A stretch of DNA of 64,000 nt from Bin5 sp009843665. GTDB lineage: Bacteria; Chloroflexota; Anaerolineae; Caldilineales; Caldilineaceae. Below the pieces are notes generated by a model, which saw only the letters and a list, made by a program, of their open reading frames with translations, did no database searches and had not been told where the DNA came from. Position numbers and translations under genes: made by a program. Where the stretch lies: assembly GCA_965220285.1 (NCBI GenBank), contig OZ244818.1, forward strand, positions 2,976,001 through 3,040,000, read 5' to 3'. Positions 52,969 through 61,422 of this stretch are shown piece after piece. Numbering within the stretch: the first letter of the stretch is position 1; every line of letters begins with the position of its first letter.

Positions 52969-53115
52969 CTAGGAAGCGGTCGCCAGCCCACAGCGTACGT
53001 GCTCAAGGACTTCAGCGAGGGCTTTCAGTTGATTTAAGTGGCAATTTCCCTCCATCGCCTGTTTGATAACGGCGCCTTCGGCATAGAGATCCGTCTGGCT
53101 TTCGGTCGTTTGCAT
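52969..53115 (-). CDS. Possible 48-residue peptide
   Basis: The frame runs from ATG 53115 to TAG and encodes a helical, soluble-looking peptide (starts MQTTESQTDLYAEGAVIKQA, later LKALAEVLEHVRCGLATAS). Codon choice resembles real genes more than the other frames do, but the SD is weak. It could be a small protein or the relic of a larger one. I recognise no family. Confidence 0.3.
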   Translation of the reverse strand: MQTTESQTDLYAEGAVIKQAMEGNCHLNQLKALAEVLEHVRCGLATAS

Positions 53116-53181
53116 ATGTGCCTACGACTCGCTGACAGCTTAGGTTTCGTTGGCAAATTCTGCCAACCAGCCATCCCACCG

Positions 53182-53206
53182 TAGGGCGCCCCTTGTGGGT
53201 GCCCTA
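53182..53206. repeat. Short palindromic element
   Basis: TAGGGCGCCC and GGGTGCCCTA form a 10-bp stem (one G-U pair) around CTTGT. There is no T-run, and the element is between genes of no evident relation. It may be one of the small dispersed palindromes found in many genomes. Confidence 0.6.
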
Positions 53207-53302
53207 GTTGATTCACTAAATTATGGGTGGACTTGATTAAACCTTTGATAAGTTTGTCCCTTCCTGGATGAAAGTTGCTTTTTTGGGGCCAGCCTTCGTG
53301 CG

Positions 53303-54097
53303 TTATTGGTGAGCGATTCTTTTCTCTATAGAGTCTAGAGGCTCTCCAATCACCTCCTCGATGTGCCCTGAAAGGTCAGGGTCATCAAAGTACGATCTGA
53401 GGAAGATGCGCTTTATTCCTGGCAATCCACAATTGTTCAGAAGAAAAGAGAAGAAATATCCGCTGATCTCATAGACGGGCTCACCGGCGGCTTTTTCAGT
53501 CCAAAAGATATCGTTCTTGCAGAGCCGCCGCAGGAATCCGGGTCTCGCCATACCAGCATATTCTCGCCAGATGTTCTTCAGCGTTTCACGTCCCTTCGCG
53601 GCGTCCATCCCCAAAATGTGCTCGAAGTAGACAGCAACACCTTCGTTCAACAGAGAAGGCGCTTCGCCCATTTGGTCAGCCCACCAAAAATGAACGACTT
53701 CATGGAGCACTCCTTGAAATACAATTGGGTCATCCCAGTCCAATCCGCGTGTGATCAAATGTATGCCTGCAGAATTGACGGTTCCATAGAACATACGTGG
53801 TTTACTTGGATCAGCGAAGTCAGACCTCGCAAGAAGGTCTGAAGCGTAAAGCCAAGTATTGACCCGACGCTGACGTTCCTTGTCCTTTACTTCTGAGCCA
53901 ACGTTTAGTGCCGTACGAACGCGTTGGTGACACTGGTCGGTCATTTCAATCAGGTTAGTTATTTGTTCTGAGTTCGGGTCTGGTAGGGCGACATCAATGA
54001 AGAACAAACTCTCCGCTGTTTCCACAATCCGCCAGTGATGGGATTGGCGATAGCTGTGTAGATCGAGTCGATAACTGTGTAGATCGAATTCTTTCAA
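53303..54097 (-). CDS. Gluzincin-like metallopeptidase homologue (HEXXH...E)
   Basis: This 264-residue protein carries HEVVH (residues 132-136) followed by LLNEGVAVYFE (Glu152), the zinc-binding layout of gluzincin peptidases such as the peptidase MA-like group. No signal peptide is evident. GC content and codon use are lower than in its neighbours, which suggests acquisition by transfer. The N-terminus holds a direct duplication (LHSYRLD/LHSYRQS) from a 21-bp tandem repeat (54048-54089). The start is TTG 54097, only weakly supported (GGTGGA upstream). Substrate and function are unknown. Confidence 0.7.
   Translation of the reverse strand: MKEFDLHSYRLDLHSYRQSHHWRIVETAESLFFIDVALPDPNSEQITNLIEMTDQCHQRVRTALNVGSEVKDKERQRRVNTWLYASDLLARSDFADPSKPRMFYGTVNSAGIHLITRGLDWDDPIVFQGVLHEVVHFWWADQMGEAPSLLNEGVAVYFEHILGMDAAKGRETLKNIWREYAGMARPGFLRRLCKNDIFWTEKAAGEPVYEISGYFFSFLLNNCGLPGIKRIFLRSYFDDPDLSGHIEEVIGEPLDSIEKRIAHQ
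54048..54089. repeat. 21-bp tandem duplication within the metallopeptidase-like gene
   Basis: Two adjacent 21-bp units (54048-54068 and 54069-54089) differ at two positions. They are in frame, so the protein gains seven residues per copy. It lies a few codons after the start. Confidence 0.85.
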
Positions 54098-54184
54098 CGC
54101 TATTCCACCGCAATGGCGGCCCCCGATTTACTAGGATTCGTAGATAATTCTTTCGAACCGGAAAGAGTTTTCTCCCCTTGTCCC

Positions 54185-55261
54185 TCAAATCAAATGCCCA
54201 TCCAACAACTCGGGACCAGTCCCGGGACCACTCGTCAGCACACGCTCCACCGCCGGCAGTGCACGCACACGACGCTCCACCTCGGCCGCAGTCAACGCCT
54301 CGCAGATCAGATGCACATTAGGCCCCGCATCGATCGTAAAGTAGACCGGCACACCCTCATCCTCCCGCCAGCTCCGCACCGCCTGCAGCACCTCCAACGT
54401 ACCCGGCTGCCAGTAGAGCAGGCTCGGCGAACTCGTCATCATCACCCCGTGCATAGCCAGCGCGTCCAGCTCCAGCACAGGGCCGAGTAAACCGATATCG
54501 CGCTCCGCGATCGCCTGCCGCACGGTCTCCAGCCACGCCCCGACGCACGCCGTGCGCGCCGCGTTAAGAGGGCTCGTCGCCGCCAGCCGGTGCCCCCTGC
54601 TGCTGCTGACCCGCTTGGCATCGGTGCTGACGATGGCAATGACATCCCGTAGCGCCCAGTGTTCTTCACTGTGCAACTGGTGCGCGACACTCCAAGAATC
54701 GAGCAGCGACTCCTCTCCTCTCTCCTCTTCGCTCTCTCCTCCTCCGCCCCACCCCCGCTCCCATTCGACAAAGCCCCCGAACAGGCTGCGGCTGGCCGAG
54801 CCGCTCCCCTGGCGAGCCACCGCCGAAAGCCGCGTTGCGTCCAACCGGAGACCCAGCGCCGCAGCCCCAGCCACGGTGAGCGCGGCGAACCCGCTGGCCG
54901 AGCTCGCGATACCGGATGCCATCGGAAAATTGTTGTTGCTGACCACGCAGGCCCTGTCCGTGACGCCCGCAAGCGCGCGCAAACGGTCGAGGTGAGCGAC
55001 AGTACGCCCCGCAGAAGGCCCCACGAGCTGCTCGCCGTCAATAACAACCGTATCCTCTGGCAGGCAGCCGCTGTCGTCCCAGGCGACCGTCGTCGTTGTA
55101 TGCGCGTCCGCCAGGGTCATGCTGATTGAATTGTTGAGTGGGATGTTCAGATCTTCGGCGCCGTCGGCAACGCCCCAGTACTTGATGAAGGCGATGTTGC
55201 TGCCGGCACGGCAAGTGGCCTTGCGTTCGGACAGCGGACCGGTTGCGCGACCGCCAATCAC
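54185..55261 (-). CDS. mvaD: Diphosphomevalonate decarboxylase
   Basis: This 358-residue GHMP-kinase-fold enzyme makes isopentenyl diphosphate in the mevalonate pathway. Motifs are SNIAFIKYWG, NNSISMTL, NNFPMASGIASSASGFAALT (phosphate loop) and GSGSASRSLFGGFVEW. An acidic insertion follows FVEW (GWGGGGESEEERGEESLLDS, about 54700-54765 in DNA), unusual for the family. I start it at GTG 55261, which overlaps the upstream stop in a GTGA; the frame is open to ATG 55288. The other mevalonate genes are not in the window. Confidence 0.92.
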   Translation of the reverse strand: MIGGRATGPLSERKATCRAGSNIAFIKYWGVADGAEDLNIPLNNSISMTLADAHTTTTVAWDDSGCLPEDTVVIDGEQLVGPSAGRTVAHLDRLRALAGVTDRACVVSNNNFPMASGIASSASGFAALTVAGAAALGLRLDATRLSAVARQGSGSASRSLFGGFVEWERGWGGGGESEEERGEESLLDSWSVAHQLHSEEHWALRDVIAIVSTDAKRVSSSRGHRLAATSPLNAARTACVGAWLETVRQAIAERDIGLLGPVLELDALAMHGVMMTSSPSLLYWQPGTLEVLQAVRSWREDEGVPVYFTIDAGPNVHLICEALTAAEVERRVRALPAVERVLTSGPGTGPELLDGHLI

Positions 55262-55560
55262 GCTTCTCGTTCTGCCTGCTGTTCGCATCGACGCAACAGG
55301 TCGTCGATCAGTTCGTCATGCGCACGGAAATGGATCTCTACGCCGCCTTGCACCGGCTCGATGCGTGCCTGCCAGCCGATTCCCTCAACCAGCGCCAACT
55401 TCTCGACCACGCCCGCCCCCAGCCGTTTGAGGACAGCTTCTGCCTGGACGGGCGTCAATCCGGGAAACTCCAGACTCTCAGACTCGTACAAATCGTCATC
55501 CTGAAAGCGGGGATCGCGGCGGTCTTCCTCATCTCCCAGAGATGGGGCGCTGATCGGCAT
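55258..55560 (-). CDS. Small acidic hypothetical protein
   Basis: This 100-residue, mostly acidic cytoplasmic protein is of no family I recognise. The N-terminal third is Asp/Glu/Arg-rich; the centre reads LTPVQAEAVLKRLGAGVVEKLALVEGIGWQARIEPVQGGVEIHFRAHDEL, a helix then strands. It overlaps mvaD by four bases (GTGA), so the two are translationally coupled, and it follows the DHH gene by about 46 bp. It is likely a real gene because of this tight spacing. Confidence 0.65.
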   Translation of the reverse strand: MPISAPSLGDEEDRRDPRFQDDDLYESESLEFPGLTPVQAEAVLKRLGAGVVEKLALVEGIGWQARIEPVQGGVEIHFRAHDELIDDLLRRCEQQAEREA

Positions 55561-55606
55561 CGAAAAACTCCTTCAAATCCTCTTCGTGCAATACAACAAT
55601 CGGACT

Positions 55607-56953
55607 CTATTCTGCCTCCAGCAGCGCGACGCCCACGTCATCGCCCGCGCCCAACTCTTTGAGAAACCGGGGCACAAGCGCATGCAACTCGGCAATCCGC
55701 TCTGCCGGCGTCTTATTGGGAAGATGTATGCGTCCGCCGGCCATTGTGTTGTGACCGCCGGCCGAGCCGTTCCGGCCTGCGATGATGCGTACCAGGCGAC
55801 CGGCCTTGGCGTTCGAATCCGCCGCCCGCACCGACATCACGCCCTGGTCCCCGAAAATCCCCAGGCAAACGACCCAGGCTACATTTTCCATGCGCATCAA
55901 CAGATCCGCCACCTCTGCGGCCATATCGGGTCGCGGCATATCAAATAGCAGGCTGATGGCAATATCGCCAGCCCTGTCCGCGTCGTCTTCCGTCTCTTCA
56001 TCACCCTCGGACGCATCCTCGCCCCCATCCTGCAGGTTCGACGGCGGACCGGAACTGCCGGGCGCCAGCATGCGCGACAACGCGATGATATCGAGATCGA
56101 AGCGTTCCAGGTCCGATCTGTAACCGTCCGTCTCTTCCTCGTCCAGGATCTCCTCCGCCTCCTCCTCGTCCTCTTCATCAACGGCGCTGGGCAGGGAGAC
56201 CGAGTAGATTGTCGTGTTGGCTAACGCATCGCTTATGCTGCGGAAATACGTGCGCGGAACTTGCACGTGTTCGATCTTGTTCAGCAGGTCCGTCTCGACA
56301 AGATGGCGTAAGGTCGAGTAGGCCCAGATATCCAGTGCCGACGTGTGCCGGCTGAGGCCCATCGTGTCCGACTTGATCCCGTAGAAGAGGGCGGTCGCCA
56401 GCCGCGTGTCGACCGGTACTTCCGCCACAGCCAGATACTCGCACAGAAGCGTGGAGGAGGCGCCAACCTCCGGGCGCACGTCGTGGACTTTGGCCCGCAA
56501 CTGGCTGCGCCGCGGAGGATGATGATCAATCGCCGCCAGCACCTCTTCACCCGGGTAGTCCGTGCTCCACAGCAGATGGTTGGCCGCCACAGGCTGCGTA
56601 TCGACCAGCATCACACCGTCATATACGCTCATCTCCTCCGCGGCCGCACGCTGCGAAATGCGGACCTTGTGCGGCACGATCTCGTTAGCCATCGTGTAGT
56701 TCTCGGCCCGGCCGATGATGCCGCCGTGTCCCAGCGTGACCGGCGTGCCTGGAGCATGAATACGCAGCATCTCCTCCATCGCACGCGCGCTCGCGATTGC
56801 GTCCGGGTCCGGATCGTTGTGCATCAGAACTAGGAGGTTGCTCTTCCCCTCCACCAGCTCAACGATCTGCTGAACTCTTCTCTCTGTTGCGCTCCGCCGC
56901 CGCGCGCCATAGCCTTCCGGCAGGGAGAGCACCATTGTTGGTGTTTCTTCCAT
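55607..56953 (-). CDS. DHH/DHHA1 phosphoesterase (NrnA-like)
   Basis: This 448-residue phosphoesterase has motif I as HNDPDPDAIAS (residues 45-55), a DTQ-type second motif (VDTQPVAANH), the DHH motif AIDHHPP (141-147), and DHHA1 GGHNTMAGGRI (399-409). Relatives degrade short oligoribonucleotides, pAp or cyclic-dinucleotide products. Two acidic low-complexity inserts (about 257-277 and 309-329) make it longer than the usual 310-330 residues. It heads a leftward group with the small acidic protein and mvaD. Confidence 0.9.
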   Translation of the reverse strand: MEETPTMVLSLPEGYGARRRSATERRVQQIVELVEGKSNLLVLMHNDPDPDAIASARAMEEMLRIHAPGTPVTLGHGGIIGRAENYTMANEIVPHKVRISQRAAAEEMSVYDGVMLVDTQPVAANHLLWSTDYPGEEVLAAIDHHPPRRSQLRAKVHDVRPEVGASSTLLCEYLAVAEVPVDTRLATALFYGIKSDTMGLSRHTSALDIWAYSTLRHLVETDLLNKIEHVQVPRTYFRSISDALANTTIYSVSLPSAVDEEDEEEAEEILDEEETDGYRSDLERFDLDIIALSRMLAPGSSGPPSNLQDGGEDASEGDEETEDDADRAGDIAISLLFDMPRPDMAAEVADLLMRMENVAWVVCLGIFGDQGVMSVRAADSNAKAGRLVRIIAGRNGSAGGHNTMAGGRIHLPNKTPAERIAELHALVPRFLKELGAGDDVGVALLEAE

Positions 56954-57476
56954 GACTCGTCCGTTGGCCCTTTGAACCGTAGGTTCGATTGCCAGATTTC
57001 CCCCAGCAATAGACGGAAATCGAGCAGGGCGGGGGTATTATACCCAACATATACCTTTCGCAAAAGCACCGTTTTTGACGGAGTTTCGAGCCTCCCCTCT
57101 GCGCCCTATCCAAGTGCGGACGCAGCCTTCACAGCCCTCCCGGCAATCGCGACCCCGAGCGAGGCGAGCTACGGTGCTTCTCTCTCCTCTTTCCTCACTA
57201 CTTTCTCTTCGGGCGGTCGGGCCTTCGGCCCTCCCTTGTGCGGAGGGCGACCTCCGCAACGCCCCCCTTCCTGACACCATGCCACGTTGGCGCCGCGGCG
57301 CCGGCGTCGTGCCTATGCCACAGGTCGCCCACCCACGTGGTGCCGCGACACTACCTACCGCGATTAACTCTGCAGCAGACTCAGCACCGTCTCTAACCAC
57401 TAACCACTGCAGTTGCGTCTTGTGCCTGCCCACTCTCACTCCCAAGAATTGGACTGCACGCCTGAAGTTCCGCTTG
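56954..57476. other. Intergenic region with repeat copy B
   Basis: This stretch lies between divergent DHH and DUF3500 genes. It holds repeat copy B (57181-57283) and a GC palindrome around 57290. I see no supported gene; long frames across it are built from the repeat. Confidence 0.5.
57181..57283. repeat. Intergenic repeat, copy B
   Basis: The pyrimidine tract (57181-57210) is followed by GGGCGGTCGGGCC-TT-CGGCCC and GCGGAGG-GCGA-CCTCCGC (57240-57257), then AACGCCCCCC. It matches copy A in order, spacing and much of the sequence, while the second hairpin has changed on both arms, which preserves pairing. Confidence 0.75.
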
Positions 57477-57505
57477 TTGAGCAATCTACACATTTAAGGT
57501 ACGAT
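57477..57505 (+). promoter_or_regulatory. Promoter of the DUF3500 gene
   Basis: TTGAGC (57477-57482), a 17-bp spacer, then TACGAT (57500-57505). The predicted start is near 57512, about 60 nt before the ATG. Confidence 0.6.
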
Positions 57506-57572
57506 TGGGCGCACTTGGCAGACGGTCGCTGGAACCGGAAGATTCGCAGACATTCACACAAAGGATGCGCGC

Positions 57573-58667
57573 ATGACAACCACAACCGATACCTTGACCG
57601 GCGCTGGCGCGCAAACTGTCGTCCGGCAAATGGGTGAAGCCGCGGCTGCATTTCTGGCCTGCCTCTCCATAGATCAGAAACACCGAGCGGTCGTTCCTTT
57701 TGCCGATCAGGCAGAGCGCACAAACTGGCACTACACACCGATCCTGCGCAAAGGGCTCTCCCTGTCTGAAATGACCTTCCCGCAGCGGCAAAGTGCCCTG
57801 CAACTGGTCAATGCCGGTCTCAGTCGCGCCGGCTTCGTTACCGCTTCGACTGTGATGGGGATCGAGAACGCTCTCGACATGTTGGAAGATTGGGAGCGCA
57901 CATATCCGGGCAGAGACCCACAACTCTATTTCCTGACCATTTTCGACAGCCCGGATGAAAAGGGCGTGTGGGGATGGCGCTTTGAAGGCCACCATATCTC
58001 TCTCAACTACACGATTGCCGGTGGGAAAATCATCTCGCCCACACCATTGTTCTTTGGTTCCAACCCGGCCGATGCCCCCTTCAGCCCGGCGGCCACCCTC
58101 CGACCTCTGGCAGGCGTCGAAGATCTGGCCCGTGAGCTGGTACGCTCTTTCGACGAGGAAGCCTTGGCAACTGCCAGCATCTCTCCGGCGGCGCCGCCGG
58201 ACAATGTACTCTACAATCTTCCCGAGGTAGTGGAAGGCGCATTTCGTATGCCTGCCAACTCTCCCGACCTGAAACTGTGGAAAGAGGCCCATGGCGTGGA
58301 CGACTCCCACGTCCAGGCGTTGCGCTATTCCCATACACCCCGCGGGCTTTGCCGCAGCCGCATGAACGGCGCCCAACAGGAACTCCTGCTCGCACTTATC
58401 GGCGAGTATATCCATCGTATGCCCGACGAACTCGCTGAGATCGAATGGCACAACCTGGGCGAGAACGGCCTCGACGGAATCCATTTTGCCTGGGCAGGAG
58501 GCCTGGAGAAAAGGCAGGGCCACTACTACCGCATCCAGGGCCCGCGCTTCATCTGTGAATACGACAATACCCAGAACGACGCCAATCACATCCACTCGGT
58601 CTGGCGCGACCCGGCCAATGATTTTGGTAGAGACCTACTGGCGCACCACTATGCCCATCATCACTAG
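57573..58667 (+). CDS. DUF3500 domain protein
   Basis: This 364-residue protein matches the DUF3500 family, whose biochemistry is not established. Visible family features are WHYTPILRKGLSLSEMTFPQ, YFLTIFDSPDEKGVWGWRFEGHH (a His/Trp-rich core), ITPTPLFFGSNPA-like loop (IISPTPLFFGSNPAD) and the ending EYDNTQNDANHIHSVWRDP. The His-rich C-terminus (HHYAHHH) could bind metal. It lacks a signal peptide. It is the first gene of a probable catabolic cluster ending at the right edge, but has its own promoter. Confidence 0.85.
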   Translation: MTTTTDTLTGAGAQTVVRQMGEAAAAFLACLSIDQKHRAVVPFADQAERTNWHYTPILRKGLSLSEMTFPQRQSALQLVNAGLSRAGFVTASTVMGIENALDMLEDWERTYPGRDPQLYFLTIFDSPDEKGVWGWRFEGHHISLNYTIAGGKIISPTPLFFGSNPADAPFSPAATLRPLAGVEDLARELVRSFDEEALATASISPAAPPDNVLYNLPEVVEGAFRMPANSPDLKLWKEAHGVDDSHVQALRYSHTPRGLCRSRMNGAQQELLLALIGEYIHRMPDELAEIEWHNLGENGLDGIHFAWAGGLEKRQGHYYRIQGPRFICEYDNTQNDANHIHSVWRDPANDFGRDLLAHHYAHHH

Positions 58668-58848
58668 CGGCTGCCAGTACGCCTCCCGTTGAGGCTGTCG
58701 GATTGGCGTCCAGGTTCCTTGGCTTAGTTTAGCTACATCGAATCGGGTTCGGTAGGTTTGCGGGCCTTGCCACGCGTCCGTTCCTTTTGAAAGAGGCCCA
58801 TGCCGGCGCAATCTTTGGCATTGTGGCAGAAATTGAGGCAGAAAACGT
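58668..58848. other. Intergenic segment upstream of the dehydrogenase promoter
   Basis: This segment of about 180 bp lies before the promoter, and the full gap to the dehydrogenase gene is 380 bp. I see no gene. A leader of about 165 nt (58884-59047) follows the promoter and ends in AAGGAGATATC before the ATG. Confidence 0.4.
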
Positions 58849-58877
58849 TTGACGGAGCGGATGAAGATCGGTACAAT
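58849..58877 (+). promoter_or_regulatory. Promoter of the molybdopterin dehydrogenase gene
   Basis: TTGACG (58849-58854), a 17-bp spacer, then TACAAT (58872-58877). The predicted start near 58884 leaves a leader of about 165 nt. Confidence 0.72.
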
Positions 58878-59047
58878 CCGGTTCATATATCAAATGTCGC
58901 ATCCTTGTGGTAATTGGCATTCGAACAGAAAGAAGCTGGTAAAGCCAGTTGAGACCTCCTGCGTAACATTCGAACTGTTCGAAGAAGATAAATTGCAGGG
59001 ACCAGAAAGCAACACTCCACGTGTAACCAACTCTTAAGGAGATATCT

Positions 59048-61324
59048 ATGGCTGAAAACGGCAAATCGGTAATGTCCGGAAACTACCAGGTAGTGGGGAC
59101 CCGGCCCATTCGGCACGATGGTACCGATAAGGTTGTCGGCGCAGCCCGCTATGCCGCTGACCAGAATGTGCCGGGAATGTTGTACGGCAAATACCTGCGC
59201 AGCCCCCATGCCCACGCCCGCATCCTCAATATCGATACCAGCAAAGCCGAGGCCCTGCCGGGCGTCACCGCAATCGTTACCTCGTCCGACCTCGCCGAAG
59301 CGGCTGACAAGATTCAGGAAATGGGCGAAGACGCCGTCAATCTGCGCTATCTGAGCGCCAACATGCTGGCCCATGACAAGGTCCTCTACCACGGCCACGC
59401 CATCGCTGCCGTGGCGGCAAACAGCGTCCACGTCGCCGAAGAGGCGGTCGGACTGATCGATGTCGAATACGAGGTCCTCAAGCCGGTGCTCGATGTGCGT
59501 GAGGCCATGGCAGACGACGCTCCCATTCTCCTCGAAGAGCTGCGCACCACCGCCTTGGGCGAAGTCGGCGATAAGCCGACCAATGTCGCTCAACACTTCC
59601 GCCACGCACGCGGCGACCTCGAAGCCGGCTACGAAGCAGCCGACGCGATTGTCGAGCGCGAATTCACAACCGCCATGGTCCATCAGGGCTATCTCGAACC
59701 CCAGGCCTCAACTGTGCAATGGCGGTCCGACGACCAGATTCATATCTGGACCAGCACCCAGGGACCGTTTCAGATTCGGGATTCGGTGTCGGCCCTCCTG
59801 CAGGTGCCCGTTTCCCAGGTAAAGGTGACGCCCGCGGAAATTGGAGGCGGTTTCGGCGGCAAGTTCACCCCCTACACCGACCTTCCCGCGGCCCTTCTCT
59901 CCCGCAAGAGCGCCAACCGCCCGGTCAAGATGGCGCTGACCCGCACCGAAGTACTGCAGGCGACCGGCCCCACTTCCGGCAGCTACATAAAGGTAAAGAT
60001 GGGCGCTTCGAAGGACGGCCGCATCACCGCAGTTGAAGCCGACCTCATCTACGAAGCGGGCGCCTATCCCGGCTCACCCGTCGGCGCCGGCGCCGGCGTG
60101 ATTCTCTCCCCATACAAGCTCGATAATCTGCGCATCGATGGCTATGACGTAGTCGTCAACCGCCCCCAGAGCGGCGCCTACCGCGCGCCCGGCGGCACCA
60201 ATGCCGCCTTCGCCTCCGAGACCGTCATCGACGAGCTGGCCGAGATCCTGGAGATCGACCCGCTCGAATTCCGCCATATCAATGCCGCCCAGGCAGGAGA
60301 CCGCCGCCCCGACGGGCCCGAATACAAGCGCATCGGTTACAAAGAGACCGTTGAAGCCGCCATCGACCACCCCCACACCGCCATCCCGAACGAAGGCACA
60401 AATCGTGGCCGCGGCGTGGCCTCCGGCTTCTGGTTCAATGGCGCCGGCCCTTCAAGCGTGACCGCGGTCGTGAATGCCGACGGCACCGTAAACCTGCTCG
60501 AAGGCTCCGCCGATATCGGCGGCACGCGCGCCTCCGCCGCCATGATGCTGGCCGAGACGATCGGCCTCGCAGCCGAAGACATCAACCCCCAAGTCGTCGA
60601 CACCGACTCGATCGGCTACACCGGCGGCACCGGCGGCAGCAGCGTTACCCACAAGATCGGCGTAACCACCCATCAGCTCGGCCTGGAGCTGCGCAGGAAG
60701 ATGAGCGAGCAGCTTGCCGACTACTGGGAGATGGACATATCTGACATCACCTGGCAGAACAATCAGTTCAGTGGCAACGGCCACAGCCTCGGCTTCAAGG
60801 ACGCCGCCCAGGAGCTGTCCAGCGGCTATGAAGCGCTGACGGCCAGCGTCACCATGAATACCGAGGGGGCCGGGCCCTGCTTCGGCACTCACATTGTCGA
60901 TGTCGAGGTCGATCCGGAAACGGGCAAAGTCGAGATCTTGCGCTACACCGCTGTCCAGGATGTGGGCAAGGCCATCCATCCCAGCTATGTCGAAGGCCAG
61001 ATCCAGGGCGGTGTCGTCCAGGGAATCGGCTGGGCCTTGAACGAAGAGTATATCTACGACGACGAGGGCCATCTGCTCAACGCCAGCCTGCTCGACTACC
61101 GCATGCCCACCGCGCTCGATCTGCCCATGATCGAATCCGTTCTGGTTGAGGTTGCCAACCCGGACCATCCCTTCGGCGTGCGCGGCGTCGGCGAAGTGCC
61201 GATCGTCCCACCCGCCGGGGCCATCGCCAACGCCATCTACGATGCCATTGGCGTGCGGCCGACCGAACTGCCCATGTCGCCCGCTCGCTTGCTCGAAGCA
61301 ATCTGGGAGAAAAACGGCGCCTAG
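59048..61324 (+). CDS. Xanthine dehydrogenase-family molybdopterin-binding subunit
   Basis: This 758-residue large subunit has an N-terminal a/b-hammerhead domain (IRHDGTDKVVGAARYAADQNVPGMLYGKYLRSPHAHA region), EIGGGFGGKF (Moco site), SGAYRAPGGTNAAFASE (active-site loop, xanthine/aldehyde oxidase-like rather than the CODH AYxCSFR form), and the catalytic Glu in GVGEVPIVPPAGAI near the C-terminus. It oxidises a purine, aldehyde or aromatic compound; the substrate is not decided. The usual FAD and 2Fe-2S subunit genes are not adjacent. AAGGAG precedes the ATG. It is followed by a strong terminator at 61383. Confidence 0.92.
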   Translation: MAENGKSVMSGNYQVVGTRPIRHDGTDKVVGAARYAADQNVPGMLYGKYLRSPHAHARILNIDTSKAEALPGVTAIVTSSDLAEAADKIQEMGEDAVNLRYLSANMLAHDKVLYHGHAIAAVAANSVHVAEEAVGLIDVEYEVLKPVLDVREAMADDAPILLEELRTTALGEVGDKPTNVAQHFRHARGDLEAGYEAADAIVEREFTTAMVHQGYLEPQASTVQWRSDDQIHIWTSTQGPFQIRDSVSALLQVPVSQVKVTPAEIGGGFGGKFTPYTDLPAALLSRKSANRPVKMALTRTEVLQATGPTSGSYIKVKMGASKDGRITAVEADLIYEAGAYPGSPVGAGAGVILSPYKLDNLRIDGYDVVVNRPQSGAYRAPGGTNAAFASETVIDELAEILEIDPLEFRHINAAQAGDRRPDGPEYKRIGYKETVEAAIDHPHTAIPNEGTNRGRGVASGFWFNGAGPSSVTAVVNADGTVNLLEGSADIGGTRASAAMMLAETIGLAAEDINPQVVDTDSIGYTGGTGGSSVTHKIGVTTHQLGLELRRKMSEQLADYWEMDISDITWQNNQFSGNGHSLGFKDAAQELSSGYEALTASVTMNTEGAGPCFGTHIVDVEVDPETGKVEILRYTAVQDVGKAIHPSYVEGQIQGGVVQGIGWALNEEYIYDDEGHLLNASLLDYRMPTALDLPMIESVLVEVANPDHPFGVRGVGEVPIVPPAGAIANAIYDAIGVRPTELPMSPARLLEAIWEKNGA

Positions 61325-61382
61325 CGCCCAGTTCCTGTAAACTTGCGGCCAGGCGCAGCACTGGCCGCCAAACTGTTCGCAA

Positions 61383-61422
61383 AGGCGGGTCGGTAGACCA
61401 TGTGTTGACCGGCCCGCCTTTT
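61383..61422 (+). terminator. Rho-independent terminator after the dehydrogenase gene
   Basis: AGGCGGGTCGGT (61383-61394) pairs with ACCGGCCCGCCT (61408-61419), 12 bp with one G-U pair and a 13-base loop, ending in TTTT. It separates the dehydrogenase from the epimerase gene. Confidence 0.85.

Larger units (their letters stand above)
52693..53302. other. Intergenic region with possible small ORF and palindrome
   Basis: This stretch of 610 bp lies between the MFS gene and the metallopeptidase-like gene. It contains a leftward 48-codon frame (52969-53115), a hairpin (53182-53206), and otherwise nothing that I can support. It begins a stretch of lower GC that continues through the next gene. 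Confidence 0.5.
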
